From Volvox africanus (Eukaryota > Chlorophyta > Chlorophyceae > Chlamydomonadales > Volvocaceae): a stretch of DNA of 64,000 nucleotides. Location: the NCBI GenBank assembly GCA_030268105.1, contig BSDZ01000015.1, forward strand, positions 3,313,501 to 3,377,500. The letters are read 5' to 3'. The position numbers and the translations under genes are program-made. The notes under the pieces were generated by a model that saw only the letters and a program-made list of their open reading frames with translations, was not told the origin of the DNA and searched no databases. Shown in pieces: positions 12,948 to 24,100 of the stretch. Numbering within the stretch: position 1 is the first letter of the stretch; the number at the start of each line of letters is the position of its first letter.

Positions 12948-13318
12948 ATGGCTTTGTCTATCTGGCAACAATTGCCTATCCGGCTTAGTCTGTCTATGTC
13001 TTGTTGGGTGTTACATGTTTGGACATATATAATATATAGGACATATTTCATTTTGTATGTTTGGGTCTTTGTTAAGTTGTACTTCATTTTATTGTGGAAA
13101 AGCTCTCATCAGCCTTGTAAATTCAAAACATCGTAACGTTACTTGTATGTATTAGTTGAGTGCCGCAAAGGCCTCTCGAGATGCTAAGACGGAAGGTGCT
13201 TCTGCACCTTGATATTTGGAAGCGTGTGCCGTACTGGTTATACTACTGGTTGCGTTCCTCTTACGTGATGAGACGTGAGGTGAGATGACGTGCCTTGATG
13301 AATTTCACCACCATTACC

Positions 13319-13319
<1 letters not shown>

Positions 13320-13392
<73 letters not shown>
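13320..13392. repeat. (TA)n dinucleotide microsatellite
   Basis: A pure TA run of about 36 units lies in the intron downstream of the second SRCR exon. It generates meaningless alternating Ile-Tyr frames on both strands. Confidence 0.98.
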
Positions 13393-13394
<2 letters not shown>

Positions 13395-13431
13395 AGCAAG
13401 CACTTTCCCAAGTTGGTTAAACGAAGCTTAC

Positions 13432-13546
13432 CGTGACGACCGGGCCGATGGCTGTCGCACGGGAGTACCCAATGCCAATGCCCGACGGGAAGCTCAGTTG
13501 TGTGCACGCCAACTCGGCAAAGTTCGTGTCGTTGAATCCAGGGTAG
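13432..13546 (-). CDS. SRCR-domain exon, middle part
   Basis: The exon (acceptor TTTGTAG, donor ACG then GTAAGC, 115 bp) supplies one base that completes a Cys codon split by the intron. It then encodes YPGFNDTNFAELACTQ, LSFPSGIGIG and YSRATAIGPV, typical of the SRCR core (xxGFxDxxAxVACxQLGFxxG). It leaves in phase 0. SRCR domains are extracellular disulfide-bonded ligand-binding modules that are common in chlorophyte surface proteins. Confidence 0.75.
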
Positions 13547-13614
13547 CTACAAACAATGGCATGAGTAGGACGTACTCCATTTATTTTGCTTGTTACATAC
13601 TATACAGGTGCCGT

Positions 13615-13692
13615 GTGTCCCCCCTGCGCTGTGGTTCGGCGGCCCCCGGTGCTTGTCCCTTCAGGGCAAGTCGCCCAGCCACAGTGTAACAC
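13615..13692 (-). repeat. Fold-back microelement copy (slightly deleted)
   Basis: It runs from GTGTCCCCCCTGCGCTGTGG to CACAGTGTAACAC and lacks part of the CCCTGACCGGGCC arm seen in other copies. It lies between the two SRCR exons. Confidence 0.85.
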
Positions 13693-13892
13693 CTAATATA
13701 TAGGTACATACATACGAAAATATCGATTAGTGTAGATGTAGTAGTAATATGCTTTCCATGTATGTCATACTTGTACTGAGCGTTGGGAGAGGTGAGACGC
13801 ATCGCGTCGAGCCCGGTGGGTTGCATTTGCTTTGCATGTGTGCGTGGCGGTCGTTCATTTATTATTCCTTTCTTTGTTGGTTCAATGCTTAC

Positions 13893-13974
13893 CAGACTGC
13901 GTTCCATTGACCGTTGTAAAAAATCTGGATCCGACTATCATTGACTAAACGTACCGAATACTCGGAAAGTCCAT
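13893..13974 (-). CDS. SRCR-domain exon, N-terminal part
   Basis: The 82-bp exon (acceptor CGTTCAG, donor GTAAGC) encodes GLSEYSVRLVNDSR and IQIFYNGQWNAV, ending with the first two bases of a codon. The next exon (13432-13546) supplies C, giving WNAVC. This reproduces the canonical SRCR opening (VRLVxGxxxxxGxVEVxxxGxWGTVC). The exact phase match across the split Cys codon is strong evidence that both exons belong to one gene. Exon entry needs one base from a still unidentified upstream exon. Confidence 0.75.
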
Positions 13975-14524
13975 CTGAACGAATGAATGGAGGGAGGGAG
14001 CGATTCTGAGCGATAGAATGGCGTGAGCGAGGGACCAACTGCGTGCTTCGTTTATTTGAAAAGTAAGTCTTAAGAAACAAAGATGTATGCCTGCTGCAGG
14101 CTGCTGCATTTCGCTCAGCAGATACGATCCCCAGCGAGCATTCCATATGCGCATGCGTTGTTCGCAACTCGATGCCCCACTCTTATTGATAACAAGAGCT
14201 AATGAATAAATGATGTCTCCTCCAATATCTTGGGGTGTCTACATGTAGTATCCGGGGGTTAGATAAATCTACGATTAGTATCCTGGATGGATGACCAGGA
14301 CTCTGGACATCTTCCGATCGGACCTTTGCTTACGTAGGCGGATAGATATGACAAAGGTACATACAATACAGTGGCACTCACCACTAAGAGTGTTGTTATT
14401 TAGGTTCTGCAGCATCAAAGGGGGAAGAGGGGAGGAGAAACAGAGACGATACCACAAAACGGCGTGGCGTGGGTGTATGTTGCCACGACATGACACCATC
14501 AGTGACGCAAAGGCACTAAGCCGT

Positions 14525-14607
14525 GTGTTCCCCCCTGCGCTGAAGTTCAGCCCGGTCAGGGCCCCCGGTGCTTGTCCTTCCAGGGCAAGTCGCCCACAGT
14601 GAAACAC
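14525..14607 (-). repeat. Fold-back microelement copy
   Basis: It runs from GTGTTCCCCCCTGCGCTG to CACAGTGAAACAC, with the GGGCCCCCGGTGCTTGTCC core. Confidence 0.85.
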
Positions 14608-14770
14608 CAAAATTTATATGTGTCTGAAGGACCGTTTTATGTCGTGGCAATGTATCAGCTTCATACAATACATGAAACGGCACATACAGCACTACGGCTA
14701 GCTGGACACGCACGCAGATGGGCGTGCTAGCTTGGGACAAATCAAACGACACATAAATTTCTTGGCATAC

Positions 14771-14818
14771 GGTCATCGTACGTCATCGTATGTCATCGTA
14801 CGCCATCGTACGTCATCG
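14771..14818. repeat. Short tandem repeat of a ~10-bp TCATCGTACG unit
   Basis: Five consecutive near-identical units (TCATCGTACG, TCATCGTATG, TCATCGTACG, CCATCGTACG, TCATCGTGC) are visible. Confidence 0.85.
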
Positions 14819-15238
14819 TGCATGGACGGATGCTTTGTCATCCTTCTTCTGACTTATATAGCCGTGGAACTAATATGCGAGCAAGCGATTATTCATGCTC
14901 ATGTTGCAGGCAGACAGATAGCGGAACAATGTCCATGATTGTGCACGAGCGGTGCACGTCATGAGCGAGCTCGTTGTTAGATACGTAACGCGCAGCACGC
15001 AGCGCAATTTGGCGTTAGGAAGGGTTTGCCAAGAAAGTATTGCCAAGAAAATATTGCCAAGAAAATATTTCAGTTCAATAATTAGTACAAATGAATGCTT
15101 TCTGCATTTTTTCATTTTGGAATTATTTGTAAGTACGCGCTCGAGCCCAGGTCCACGAATGCGAGTCGTATCAACACAAAAGAAGAGAAGAAAATTAAAC
15201 TGAATCAACAAAGCAATATGCCTCGTTGTTTAACATAC

Positions 15239-15445
15239 CTGCGCGTACACGTGATATGGTGCGCGTCGGTCGATGCTCGCCACGACAGCCAGAATCCAGA
15301 GCAGGTTCTTTAAAGCAAGCGAAGATCGGCCCCTGACTTGATCTTTGAGTTGATTGTACGATGTTTCCATGGCCGTTATAAACAAAAGAGCCCAGACACT
15401 GGGCAATATCGGTTCAGCCCAAGTCTGTCCAGCCTGGTAGCCCAT
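15239..15445 (-). CDS. Candidate first exon (signal peptide or signal anchor) of the SRCR/LysM gene
   Basis: This minus-strand frame has ATGs at 15445 (MGYQAGQTWAEP) and 15370 (METSYNQLKDQV). It contains a hydrophobic stretch SLALKNLLWILAVVASI and ends TACGCGCAG at a GTATGT donor. It is positioned and oriented as the N-terminal secretion exon of the gene to its left. The donor is in phase 0, whereas the first SRCR exon needs phase 1, so at least one further exon must lie in 13975-15238 or this exon belongs elsewhere. Confidence 0.35.
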
Positions 15446-17462
15446 TCAGCTTTTCCGTATACTGAGCGCTCCCGTTGAATGCGCTGAGGCGCAGGGGCCG
15501 ACTGACGCGCGCCTGCGTGCCCCAACGAAATAGTATTCCTTACTTAGTATGAGCGAGAATGACTTACGTTTGGCCAAGCGACTTCTGGGCTAGCTTTTCT
15601 TATTTACGTATCTCTGAGGACTTGTTGTGGTGGATTGAAAATAAAAGCTTAGGGCTCAACGTGTCTCCGTAGTAACATCGCATGGAATATGATAGGTTGG
15701 CGCGGATTAATAAGGCTGGCGGAATTGGGGAGTGTTGTACACATCCCCACGCACATCGCGAAGGTTAAATCTGAGTTACAGGGCTATTGAATTTATCTAT
15801 TATTTATGTATTATGGTCCAAGGTTTCTTGGAGAAGCTTAGTACTCGGCAGCGAACGAGTGAGTAGTAGTTTCAAAGTGCCGCATCCCAGCAACATAAGG
15901 AACTGCTTCCAATGACAAACCGATCACATCCAAAATATACTATTCCAAATTATTTGTTACGCTGAGATCCTTGTTTGGCATTGCTTGCCTGGAGAAATAC
16001 GGTTATGGAGCGGTCATCAGGGATCAGTAGTGAGGCGAGCGCTGCAGACGACTGCAGACCATATACGATACCGTGGGAAAATTTATTTTGTACATTATAA
16101 TAAAATTTATCTGATTTTTTCAAATTTTCAAGAAATAAGGAAAGCGTTTCAGTAGCTGCAAACTACCAAGAAGCAAGATTCCTAATAATCGGGGAGGTTT
16201 GCGGTTTAGCTTTTGACGTAGGATCAATTCATTCAGAGCCCAAACAATGTCGACAGTATTTGCACATCGCTCGTCCCATGATCTACTTGGAGGTTTCTCC
16301 ATGGAGACATGTACTGCCTTGTACTTCAAGGTATACTTCTTGAGGATAATGGCATGCCAGGAAGAAGGCATGTATATTTTACGGTAGTTGTAGAGCCAGC
16401 CAGCAGTATGTATATATGGATTGTACTCAATTTATTGTAAATACGGTTATACTGTATTTAGACATTATTTGTTGCAGTTTGGAACGTTGCCTGCCCAGAA
16501 CATTACAAAGGAGCGTCAAGTCCAGGCAGCCCGTGATGATGTCAGGACAACGTTAGCGTACGGTCATGCACCGCTCAGAAACGGAGTGCTAACAATGTCG
16601 TATATAGCATCAAATCCTTCCTTATGAATAACAAAACTGGTATTTCCGCAGACTGTTTGCATGTAGTTGAGGTTTGTACTGCCATGCATGCTCTTCTTTT
16701 TTTGCTTTTAGGACTGTACTGTCAGCCCGCTCAGGACACTTCGTATTGTACTGATGTGCCTTGTCGTACGGTCACCTGTTACTGTTTCGAGCACATAAGC
16801 TGCGAATAATCTGGCATCCCATACCGAGCAAGATCATACTGTATACTGCATTGCATCACAAACAGTGGATTAAAGACTATCAATGGATGGAAACGTTAAT
16901 TTGCGACAGACTTGCTGGACGAGCAAAGTAGCAGAACCAAAAATGTTTGCAGAAACGGTTTTTACAAGGAATCTTCATATAATAATTGAGCACTTGTTTG
17001 CAAACATGATAAGTTTAAGGAAGCATCTGCTGCATTCTCGCGCCATCGGAGATTCAGCACGTATGTAGAGGCAACGAACTAAAAGTAAGTGTATGTATGC
17101 ATGTTTGAAAGGGTGTTATTGTGTGGGCGACTTGCTCTGTGAGGACAAGCACCGGGAGCCCTGACCGGGCCGAACCATGTATGTATGTATTTATGTATGT
17201 ATGTGAGACCACATTCGGAACGGAAATGGGGCAAGCTGCCGAAGTAAGGCGGCAGGGACGAGCACCTGCTGTCCTTGCACATGTGAGCAATTGCAACGGA
17301 AACGGAAATCAAGAGAAGGGCGCGCAAACAGCCGGAACACAGCCAGGCATGATGAAACCGCCAGGAGTAGCACGTACGCATGCAGCCAGGCATGTAAGCA
17401 ACATAGGCAATGCAATTTGGACGAGCTGCTCACGAGTGATGCGATGGCTGTCAACCCAGCCA
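15446..17462. other. Non-coding or unassigned spacer
   Basis: No domain-bearing exon was found. A minus-strand frame at 16120-16371 (MPSSWHAIILKK..., ending KRFPYFLKI) looks protein-like but matches nothing I recognise. A truncated fold-back microelement lies at 17113-17176, followed by short GTAT repeats. Confidence 0.35.
17113..17176 (+). repeat. Truncated fold-back microelement
   Basis: It runs from GTGTTATTGTGTGGGCGAC to GACCGGGCCGAACC. The 3' third is replaced by an ATGTATGT run. Confidence 0.8.
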
Positions 17463-17621
17463 ATAGCGGTGACTAAAAGAAATAAGCCGCTCACCAATCT
17501 GTTTTAGAGGCGCCTGCCGACCACCACAGCTAACCGCCATATATAGCGGGTTAGCTGTGGCGATCGGCAGTCGCCTCTTTAGCAGGTTGTTGAGCGGCGT
17601 ATTTCTTTTAGTCACCGCTAT
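17463..17621. mobile_element. Palindromic fold-back MITE
   Basis: The 159-bp segment is one long inverted repeat. Left arm ATAGCGGTGACTAAAAGAAA pairs with the right end TTTCTTTTAGTCACCGCTAT. Pairing continues inward (GCCGCTCA, GAGGCG, CTGCCGA, CCACAGCTAA) almost to a TATATA centre, with roughly ten mismatches over 80 bp of arm. It has no coding capacity. It could be a MITE or a hairpin-RNA locus. No clear target duplication was seen. Confidence 0.85.
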
Positions 17622-18545
17622 ATGTGTGAGTGTGTGTGTGTTACAAGCAAGCCGCGGCCGCAACGACTGACTGGGGGTTATAAATCTCTGTCAAACCAAG
17701 CCACTACTGTCAATCCACATCACTGACCGGCCAGAGCTTCTTGAAACGAAAATTCAGGACGGACGGGTACGGTACACTCACCAGCGTGGAAACAACAGAA
17801 ATATGTTAAAAAAACAGGGGGTCCAATATCCAATACGCTGGACGAAAATAACAGCGGATGGAGGCAAAAGCTAAGCCCACCACTTCCAACGCACGCGCTC
17901 AGCTGCGTATACGGGGGGATACGAGGGGACCGGTGAAGAGTTGAGGGCAAGTTGAGAGAAGAGTACAGGGCCCGTGCTGCCATACTTGCAGATGTAAGCC
18001 TCCTACAGCAATACGTTGTCGAGGACGCAGTTTAGCAATTCAAAAATAAAATATGAGATTCTGCTCATCAACAGGCCAGATGTTACTTTATTTGCAAGGA
18101 TTAAAATCCCCCAGGTCCATGCAAGCTTCCTTCCCGTCCTGCGTCGCATGCCTACCTACGCGCGGTCGCGTCATCACTCAAGCCGGCCCTCGCCTCGCCT
18201 TCTCAGCAGGGCTCAGAGCGGTCCTGCCTAATGATCTATTCCTCGTTAGCAGAACGTTTGTGAAGACTGTGAACATAAATTCCCGTGAAAGCAGCTACGC
18301 GGCTAGGGCGGGAACGAACCTTTCGTTCGCGATTCACTTTTTATCTTGCTTGCACAACTTCTATCTTGCCAAGCTGGATTAAACGGTTTAGAAGCCGTGC
18401 GTGGCGATAAATGTAAATATTTGAGAATAAGGAAACGGGGTTGTAAACGCGGTTTCGACGGCTAAACATCGATGCCCGACGAGCCCGTTTCGCTGCTGGC
18501 AACCCATCCACCTAGCCACCTAGCCACCCAGCGGCAGGCTCTAGT
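17622..18545. other. Spacer before the copia element
   Basis: It contains protein-like frames but no recognisable domain. It ends in a CCACCTAGCCACC repeat and the target site CTAGT (18541-18545) of the copia element. Confidence 0.35.
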
Positions 18546-18828
18546 TGTTGTGATATTCGGTCAGACTTCTTCATGTGTTCAATGGTTGAACGTATTGTCA
18601 GGAACGTACTGCGGCTGATTTTCAAATGTGAAGGGTCTTATGTACGATCCTTCACCAAGTCGCTATTTATTCCCCGAAGCTGACATGCTTCTTTAGCTGT
18701 TTGTAACGATCTATTGCTTGCCCGGACTTTGGAGTGTCCTTGTGGCTGGAGGCATAGTGGCAGCTCGCTTGTCCAGCTTGTGCTGAACTGGACTTTTCTC
18801 AACTGTTGCGACGACAGTTTTCACAACA
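18546..18828 (+). repeat. Copia 5' LTR
   Basis: It is 283 bp and runs TGTTGTGATATTCGG to CAGTTTTCACAACA. It pairs with 31007-31289. Confidence 0.95.
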
Positions 18829-18843
18829 GGTTATGAGCCCCGA
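18829..18843 (+). promoter_or_regulatory. Copia primer-binding site, half-tRNA (initiator Met) type
   Basis: Immediately after the LTR is GGTTATGAGCCCCGA. Its complement, GGGGCTCATAACC, matches the anticodon loop region of an initiator Met tRNA rather than a tRNA 3' end. Drosophila copia uses the same kind of internal tRNA fragment primer. The same motif follows the LTRs of the non-autonomous elements at 40.8 and 49.9 kb and the TRIM at 51.4 kb. Confidence 0.7.
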
Positions 18844-18921
18844 GTGACGCGGTGGCCGTTGTTATAGGACTTCGTTTGTCCTGAGTTGTTTTCGAGTTTT
18901 GTGAAAGTTGAATTTACCGCC

Positions 18922-20240
18922 ATGTCGCTTTCAAGGGAGTACGTCAAGGAGCTCTCTTCAAGCAACACCAGGAGCTGGTTCCACAAAATGGAATCAATTC
19001 TAGACTTCGATGGTTATGGCGACTACATTTCGCCTACGTTCGTCATGCCTGCGGTGGGTGACGCGAACTACGCGAAGGAAAAGGAGATGGTGAGGAAGGC
19101 TCGAGCTGCCATTACTTTTCGTCTTGATCCGGCAACAAATGCAAGTGAGATTGCGTCTACTACTGGGGCGCTTGATTTGTGGAAAAGGTTAAAGGCGTGG
19201 GCGAAGAACATAGAGGGAGCAGTCGTTATTTCTGCTTCGCACGCCTGGGCGCACCTTGCCAAGCAGGGTGATGAAAGTATGACAGATTTTCTCACGAGGG
19301 CTGAAGACTTGTTCCGAAAGTTAGACCTTGATACTAACTACAAGATCACCGAGGCGGCGGCCATTATGCACATTGTGGGGAAATTGCCCCCTGCATACTC
19401 ACATTTTGACAGTATGTTCGTTGCTTTTGGATATCCAAAGTCTTTCGCTGACTTAAGGAAAGTGCTCGTTGCGGAGGAGGCTAAGAGGATGACCGACGTC
19501 AAATCTGAGGTCAAGGAGTCAACGCCGGCGCTGTTTGCTGGGCGTGAAAGAAAGTGCTATACTTGTGGCGAGGTTGGGCACATTGCTCACTTTTGCCCGA
19601 AGAAGAACCGTTCATCGGCGGGCGCCGGTATGTCGACCAGTGAGTCATCCGGTGGGTCACGTATTGCGAAGCAAAGGTCCGGTGTGAAGTGCACTTGGTG
19701 TGGAAGGCCGGGTCACGTTGAGGAGAAGTGCTGGAAGAAGCGGGATGGTGTGGCCAAAGCCGTTGAAACGGAGAGAACTGATGTAGTTGCACTCACATTG
19801 GTGTCACGAATATGTGAGTTTATCCCACATGTGACTGACCAGACTAAGAAGTTGATTGCTGAGTTAGAGTCTGGCGTGAAGTGCATCAGGTATCTCCCGT
19901 GGCGGATGGAGAAAGTTGCTGCGTTGAGTGCAGCGGTAAAGAAGGAGATCTCTGTTCCGGACCCTTGGTGGCTTGATTCTGGTAGTAAATACCACATTAC
20001 TGGAAATAGGCTGGTCCTACATAATTTCCGCCCTTTGCCCTCGGGGTTAAAGATCAACATAGAGGTGGGAAACGGGTGTGTTTTGCCCGCTGAGGGGTAT
20101 GGGGATGTAGTCCCGACCCGTGCACCTGGAGTCACCATTGAGCATGTGTTTTATGTACCGGGTTTTAAGCACCTAGTGTCTGTATCCAGCCTGACAGATA
20201 AGGGCTTCAATGTGCTATTTAATCAATCGGAGGCTAGGAT
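18922..20240 (+). CDS. Copia gag-protease part of polyprotein (5' portion before insertion)
   Basis: The ATG at 18922 starts MSLSREYVKELSSS. The Gag domain has the retrotransposon-gag motif LDLWKRLKAW followed by SMTDFLTRAEDLFRKL. Two CX2CX4HX4C zinc knuckles follow (CYTCGEVGHIAHFC at about residues 212-225 and CTWCGRPGHVEEKC at 257-270). The aspartic protease motif WWLDSGSKYHITGN has its catalytic Asp near residue 352. The frame is cut at codon 440 by the gypsy LTR and reads on into the LTR for a few residues before a stop. The continuation begins at 27717 in the same frame. Together the two parts are 4398 nt with no stop before the terminator, so the insertion is the only visible lesion. 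Confidence 0.93.
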
Positions 20241-21064
20241 TGTTGTACCTCTCGTTCGCGTTTGCTCATGAGTATCTGCGCGTCTGGAGACTATCGACAC
20301 CGATGCGCGAGCACTTGCAAGCACAGCAAGGCAAGCAAGAGCAAACAGAGACAGCGGAAGACTTCAAGACGAAGAGAGATATAACTTACAGTCTTACGGA
20401 TCAGAATGATGCAATGGACGAAATCGCCGTCAGCGCCGGAAGCGAGCAATCATCACGCGGCGGTGATTAGCGAAGTTCAGGCTTAGCTCGGGCTAAGTAG
20501 AATAATGTATAGAAATAGTAAATTAGAACACACGAGTGTTCTCCGGTATCGAATGTCTTGTCTAGCTTAGCCGTCCTCGCATCTGTTATACTCGCAGCAT
20601 CGCAGTGCCGTACGATTCACATTAGGAGGCCGATCCTAGATGTGACAATCCTACTGCGTCTAGGCGATGTCTACGCATAACAACGTATAAGCCTTTCCGG
20701 CATTCGCATGATGCAAGGGTCCGGATAACGATATCCGGTTGCAGGGCATGCATCGCGACAAGTGCGGCGCTCTCAACGTGTGCTTTAATGAAGTAATATT
20801 ATATCAGATAATATTACTTATCGTTTCGTAGCACGAGCATAATGCGCACTTCAATGATTAGGTCATTCATGCATGCTAGGCGGATTTGCCATGGTGCGAT
20901 GTCGCGATGGATAATGACAACATGCCAAATGCATATATAAATGTATGCAAATACATTTATATCATGCAGATTCATTCATATATAATGCGTTCATCACAAA
21001 AGCACTTCGACTCATAGGATCGCGTCGACCTACGCGTCGACGGGAAATGAACCGTAGCACAACA
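20241..21064 (-). repeat. Gypsy copy 1, 3' LTR
   Basis: It contains five conserved hairpins: CTTAGC/GCTAAG (20482-20497), GAACAC/GTGTTC (20526-20541), CCGGATA/TATCCGG (20721-20738), AAGTAATATTAT/ATAATATTACTT (20791-20819) and a 17-bp AT-rich stem near 20930-20968. Confidence 0.95.
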
Positions 21065-21079
21065 ATTATCCCCCCTCCC
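21065..21079 (-). promoter_or_regulatory. Gypsy polypurine tract
   Basis: On the minus strand the 3' LTR is preceded by GGGAGGGGGGATAAT, the expected plus-strand DNA primer. The same tract occurs in copies 2 and 3 and, slightly changed, in the decayed elements at 56.7, 61.5 and 63.4 kb. Confidence 0.85.
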
Positions 21080-21123
21080 GTATGCAGCGTCCTCGCTGCA
21101 TCATACAGCATCGACTGCAGGGG

Positions 21124-24100
21124 TCATTGGGCTTGCGTGGCACGTTTGCGGGCTTCTTCGAGCAGGGGTTTCATGTCCTGTGAGAAGTTGCGTGCCGGTT
21201 CCCATGAGTTGTGCTCGTCGGTATACCCTGTCCACTTAACCAAGTACTCGTGTACTGTTCGCTTACGCCTGTGTCGGCCCACACGACGCGCGCGATAATC
21301 TAACACCCGCTCCACATCGTAAAACTTCTGTTTACCAGCGATCCAGGTCTCGGGAACTGGTTCGATCGCTGTGGGGGCGTTAGCAGGCTCAGGGACGGGT
21401 TCCGTACCACGATACGGACGAACAAGCGATACGTGAAACGTGGGGTGAATGGGCATATCAGCGGGCAATGCAAGCTCCACAGCCACATTCCCAACCATGC
21501 GCATGACAGGATACGGACCAATCCAGCGGGGTAAGAGTTTTCGGGATCCGTCGGCCAAGGAACGCAAGTTCTTGGTGCTTAGCAACACGAGTTGCCCCTC
21601 CGAAAACGTCACATCCTGCTTGGATTTGTTATAGTATTCCGTCGTTCGTTGCTGCGCCGCGTCCAAACACGACTTCGCGTCTGTGATTCGGGACATAAAA
21701 GACTTGGCAAAAAGTTTAGCAGCAGGCACGTTCACTTCCAACTCATGCCACACGGGTAGCGCGGGATGAAATCCGTAGTTAAGAAAGAACGGACTTTTGC
21801 CTGTAGAGCGATTAACAGCATTGTTAAGCGCAAATTCTGCCGCAGTCAAATATGTATCCCAAACAAGTGGTGTGCGACCAGCATAATTGCGCAACATATC
21901 ACCCAACGTGCGGTTTGTGCGTTCGGTTTGACCATCAGTCTGCGGGTGATACGCCGTGCTCAGGTTGACGCGCATGCCAACTAGTTTGCAGAGCGCTTCC
22001 CAAAACTTAGACGTGAACTGTCCACCACGGTCCGAGATCACATTTTTGGGAATCCCGTGTAACCGAACCACATTATCGAAAAACAAACGTGCGGTTTGCT
22101 CAGCCGTGCAGGATGATGTGCATGGTGCTAGGTGAACCATCTTAGTCAGACGATCGACCATTACGAACACCGCATCGTATCCCCCCTCAGTTTTGGGCAG
22201 CGCGACTACGAAGTCCATGGAAACACTTTCCCAAGGCGCATCCGGGACAGGCAACGGTTGCAACAACCCATGGCCCTTACCGGACAAAGCCTTATTGCGC
22301 TGGCACAGACTGCATGTCTGGACGAAGTTCGCCGCATCCTTAGCCAAACGAGGCCAACAAAAGGAACGTTGCACCAAGTCGATCAATCGCTTGCTACCAG
22401 GGTGTCCTGCTAACGGGTCCTCGTGGAACCGCGCAAGGATGTCGTAGCGTAACGCGTCGTCGTTCGGAACGACGATTTGCATAGCTGCACCCTCCGTCCG
22501 TAGCCAAAGGCCATTCTGCTTGCGAAGGTTTTCTACATTAGCCGGGTCCGCGAACCAGGCGTCTGCGTTGTAGGCAGCCTTCAACCGCTCCGCGAGGTCC
22601 GTCGCGATCGGAACCTCCTCGCTACGCGGCCGCACGACGGGCGCTGCCAAAATTGCAGCGTGTAGCGACGGATGTCGACTGAGAGCATCGGCAATATTCA
22701 ATTTACCAGATATATACTCCCAGGTGCAGTTGAACCTAGCTAGATATTCCATCCACCTAGCTTGACGGCGGTTCAACGTCGGAACGCTTTGCAAAAACGT
22801 TAGGGGCTTATGGTCAGTCTTTAAAGTAAACGGGCGTCCCTCGAGGTAACAGCGCCATTCCTTTAAAGCATGCAGCACGGCCAGAAGCTCCTGTTCCCCG
22901 GTGGTGTAGCGAATCTCCGCACCAGAAAACTTCTTACTCGTGAAGGCGATCGGTCGCCCTTCCTGTAACAATACAGCGCCGCTTCCAAATATTGAGGCAT
23001 CAGACACTACCTCAACACGAAATGGCAACGAGTAATCAGGGAATGCAAGGGTGACATCTTCAGCAATGATTCGTTTGAGCTCTTCGAATGCCCGCTGGCA
23101 TTGCGACGTCCACGACTCGAGCGAAACGAAAACGCCTTTGCGAGTTAAGTTAGTAAGCGGGGCCGCAATGATGGAATATTTTTCAATGAACTTTCGGAAA
23201 TAATTGGTCAAGCCAAGGAACTTACGCAGCTCCGTGAGGTTCTGAGGCGCGGGCCAATCGTGAACCACGGCGACCTTCCGCGGGTCCATCTTCACACCGG
23301 TGGCCGACACAATGTGGCCCAAATATTCCACCTGAGGCTGCGCCCAAAAGCATTTGGCGCGTTTAGCAAACAATTGCTCCCGCCTCATAACGTCGAGCAC
23401 GAGCCGCAAATGCTCCAAGTGCTCCTCGCGCGTCTTAGAATATACCAAGATGTCATCCAGGTAGCAAACAACGAACCTGTCGATAAACGGCCTAAACATT
23501 CGGTCCATAACCGCCTGAAACGTCGCAGGGGCATTAGTCAAACCAAATGATAGGACCGTATACTCAAAGTGACCGAAGGGCGTCCGAAAAGCGGTTTTCG
23601 GGATATCAGAGGCAGCGATGCGAATCTGATTGTAGCCCTGTTGTAAGTCAATTGAGGAAAAATAAGCCGAGCCCTTCAGCTTATCCAACAGGTCGTCAAC
23701 GCGTGGCAAAGGGTAGCGATTTTTCACCGTATTCGCATTTAACCCCCGGTAATCGATGCACATGCGCAAGGTCCCATCCTTCTTACCGACAAACAAAATC
23801 GGTGCAGAATACGGGGATGTGCTGGGGCGTATCATACCCTTCGCGAGCAAATCCGTCACCTGGCGCTTTACCTCATCCAGCTCCAATGGACTCAACCTGT
23901 ACATTGGCCGGGCTGTAGGCTGCGCTCCAGGCATGAGAGGGATTGTGTGATCAACAGGACGCATAGGTGGTAGGCCAGGGATATCTTTAAAGACGTCCTC
24001 ATACTGCGACAGTAGGGCCTCAACCTCAGGATCCGCAGAAATCTGCGCGGTGGTGACACAACAGCTCACCCGCGGCCTTAAAAGCAGTCCGTGGGCACCC

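Larger units (their letters stand above)
11605..13431 (-). other. Probable introns with an unlocated SRCR 3' exon
   Basis: The C-terminal third of the SRCR domain should lie here but could not be placed on the minus strand. The stretch holds a microelement (12862-12947), the (TA)n array and an SRCR-tail-like fragment in the opposite orientation (12641-12703). Confidence 0.3.

Noticed and set aside
13238..13689. Alternating Ile-Tyr frames on both strands
   Set aside because: They are the (TA)n array translated, and both strands give the same artefact.
14771..14818. CRISPR-like array
   Set aside because: The units are 10 bp with no spacers, and the window is clearly eukaryotic.
20270..20470. 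Frames inside gypsy LTRs that look conserved (for example ...GRTYSLTDQNDAMDEIAVS-like products)
   Set aside because: Every LTR copy has them only because the LTRs are near-identical DNA; they are broken in the solo LTR and family B.
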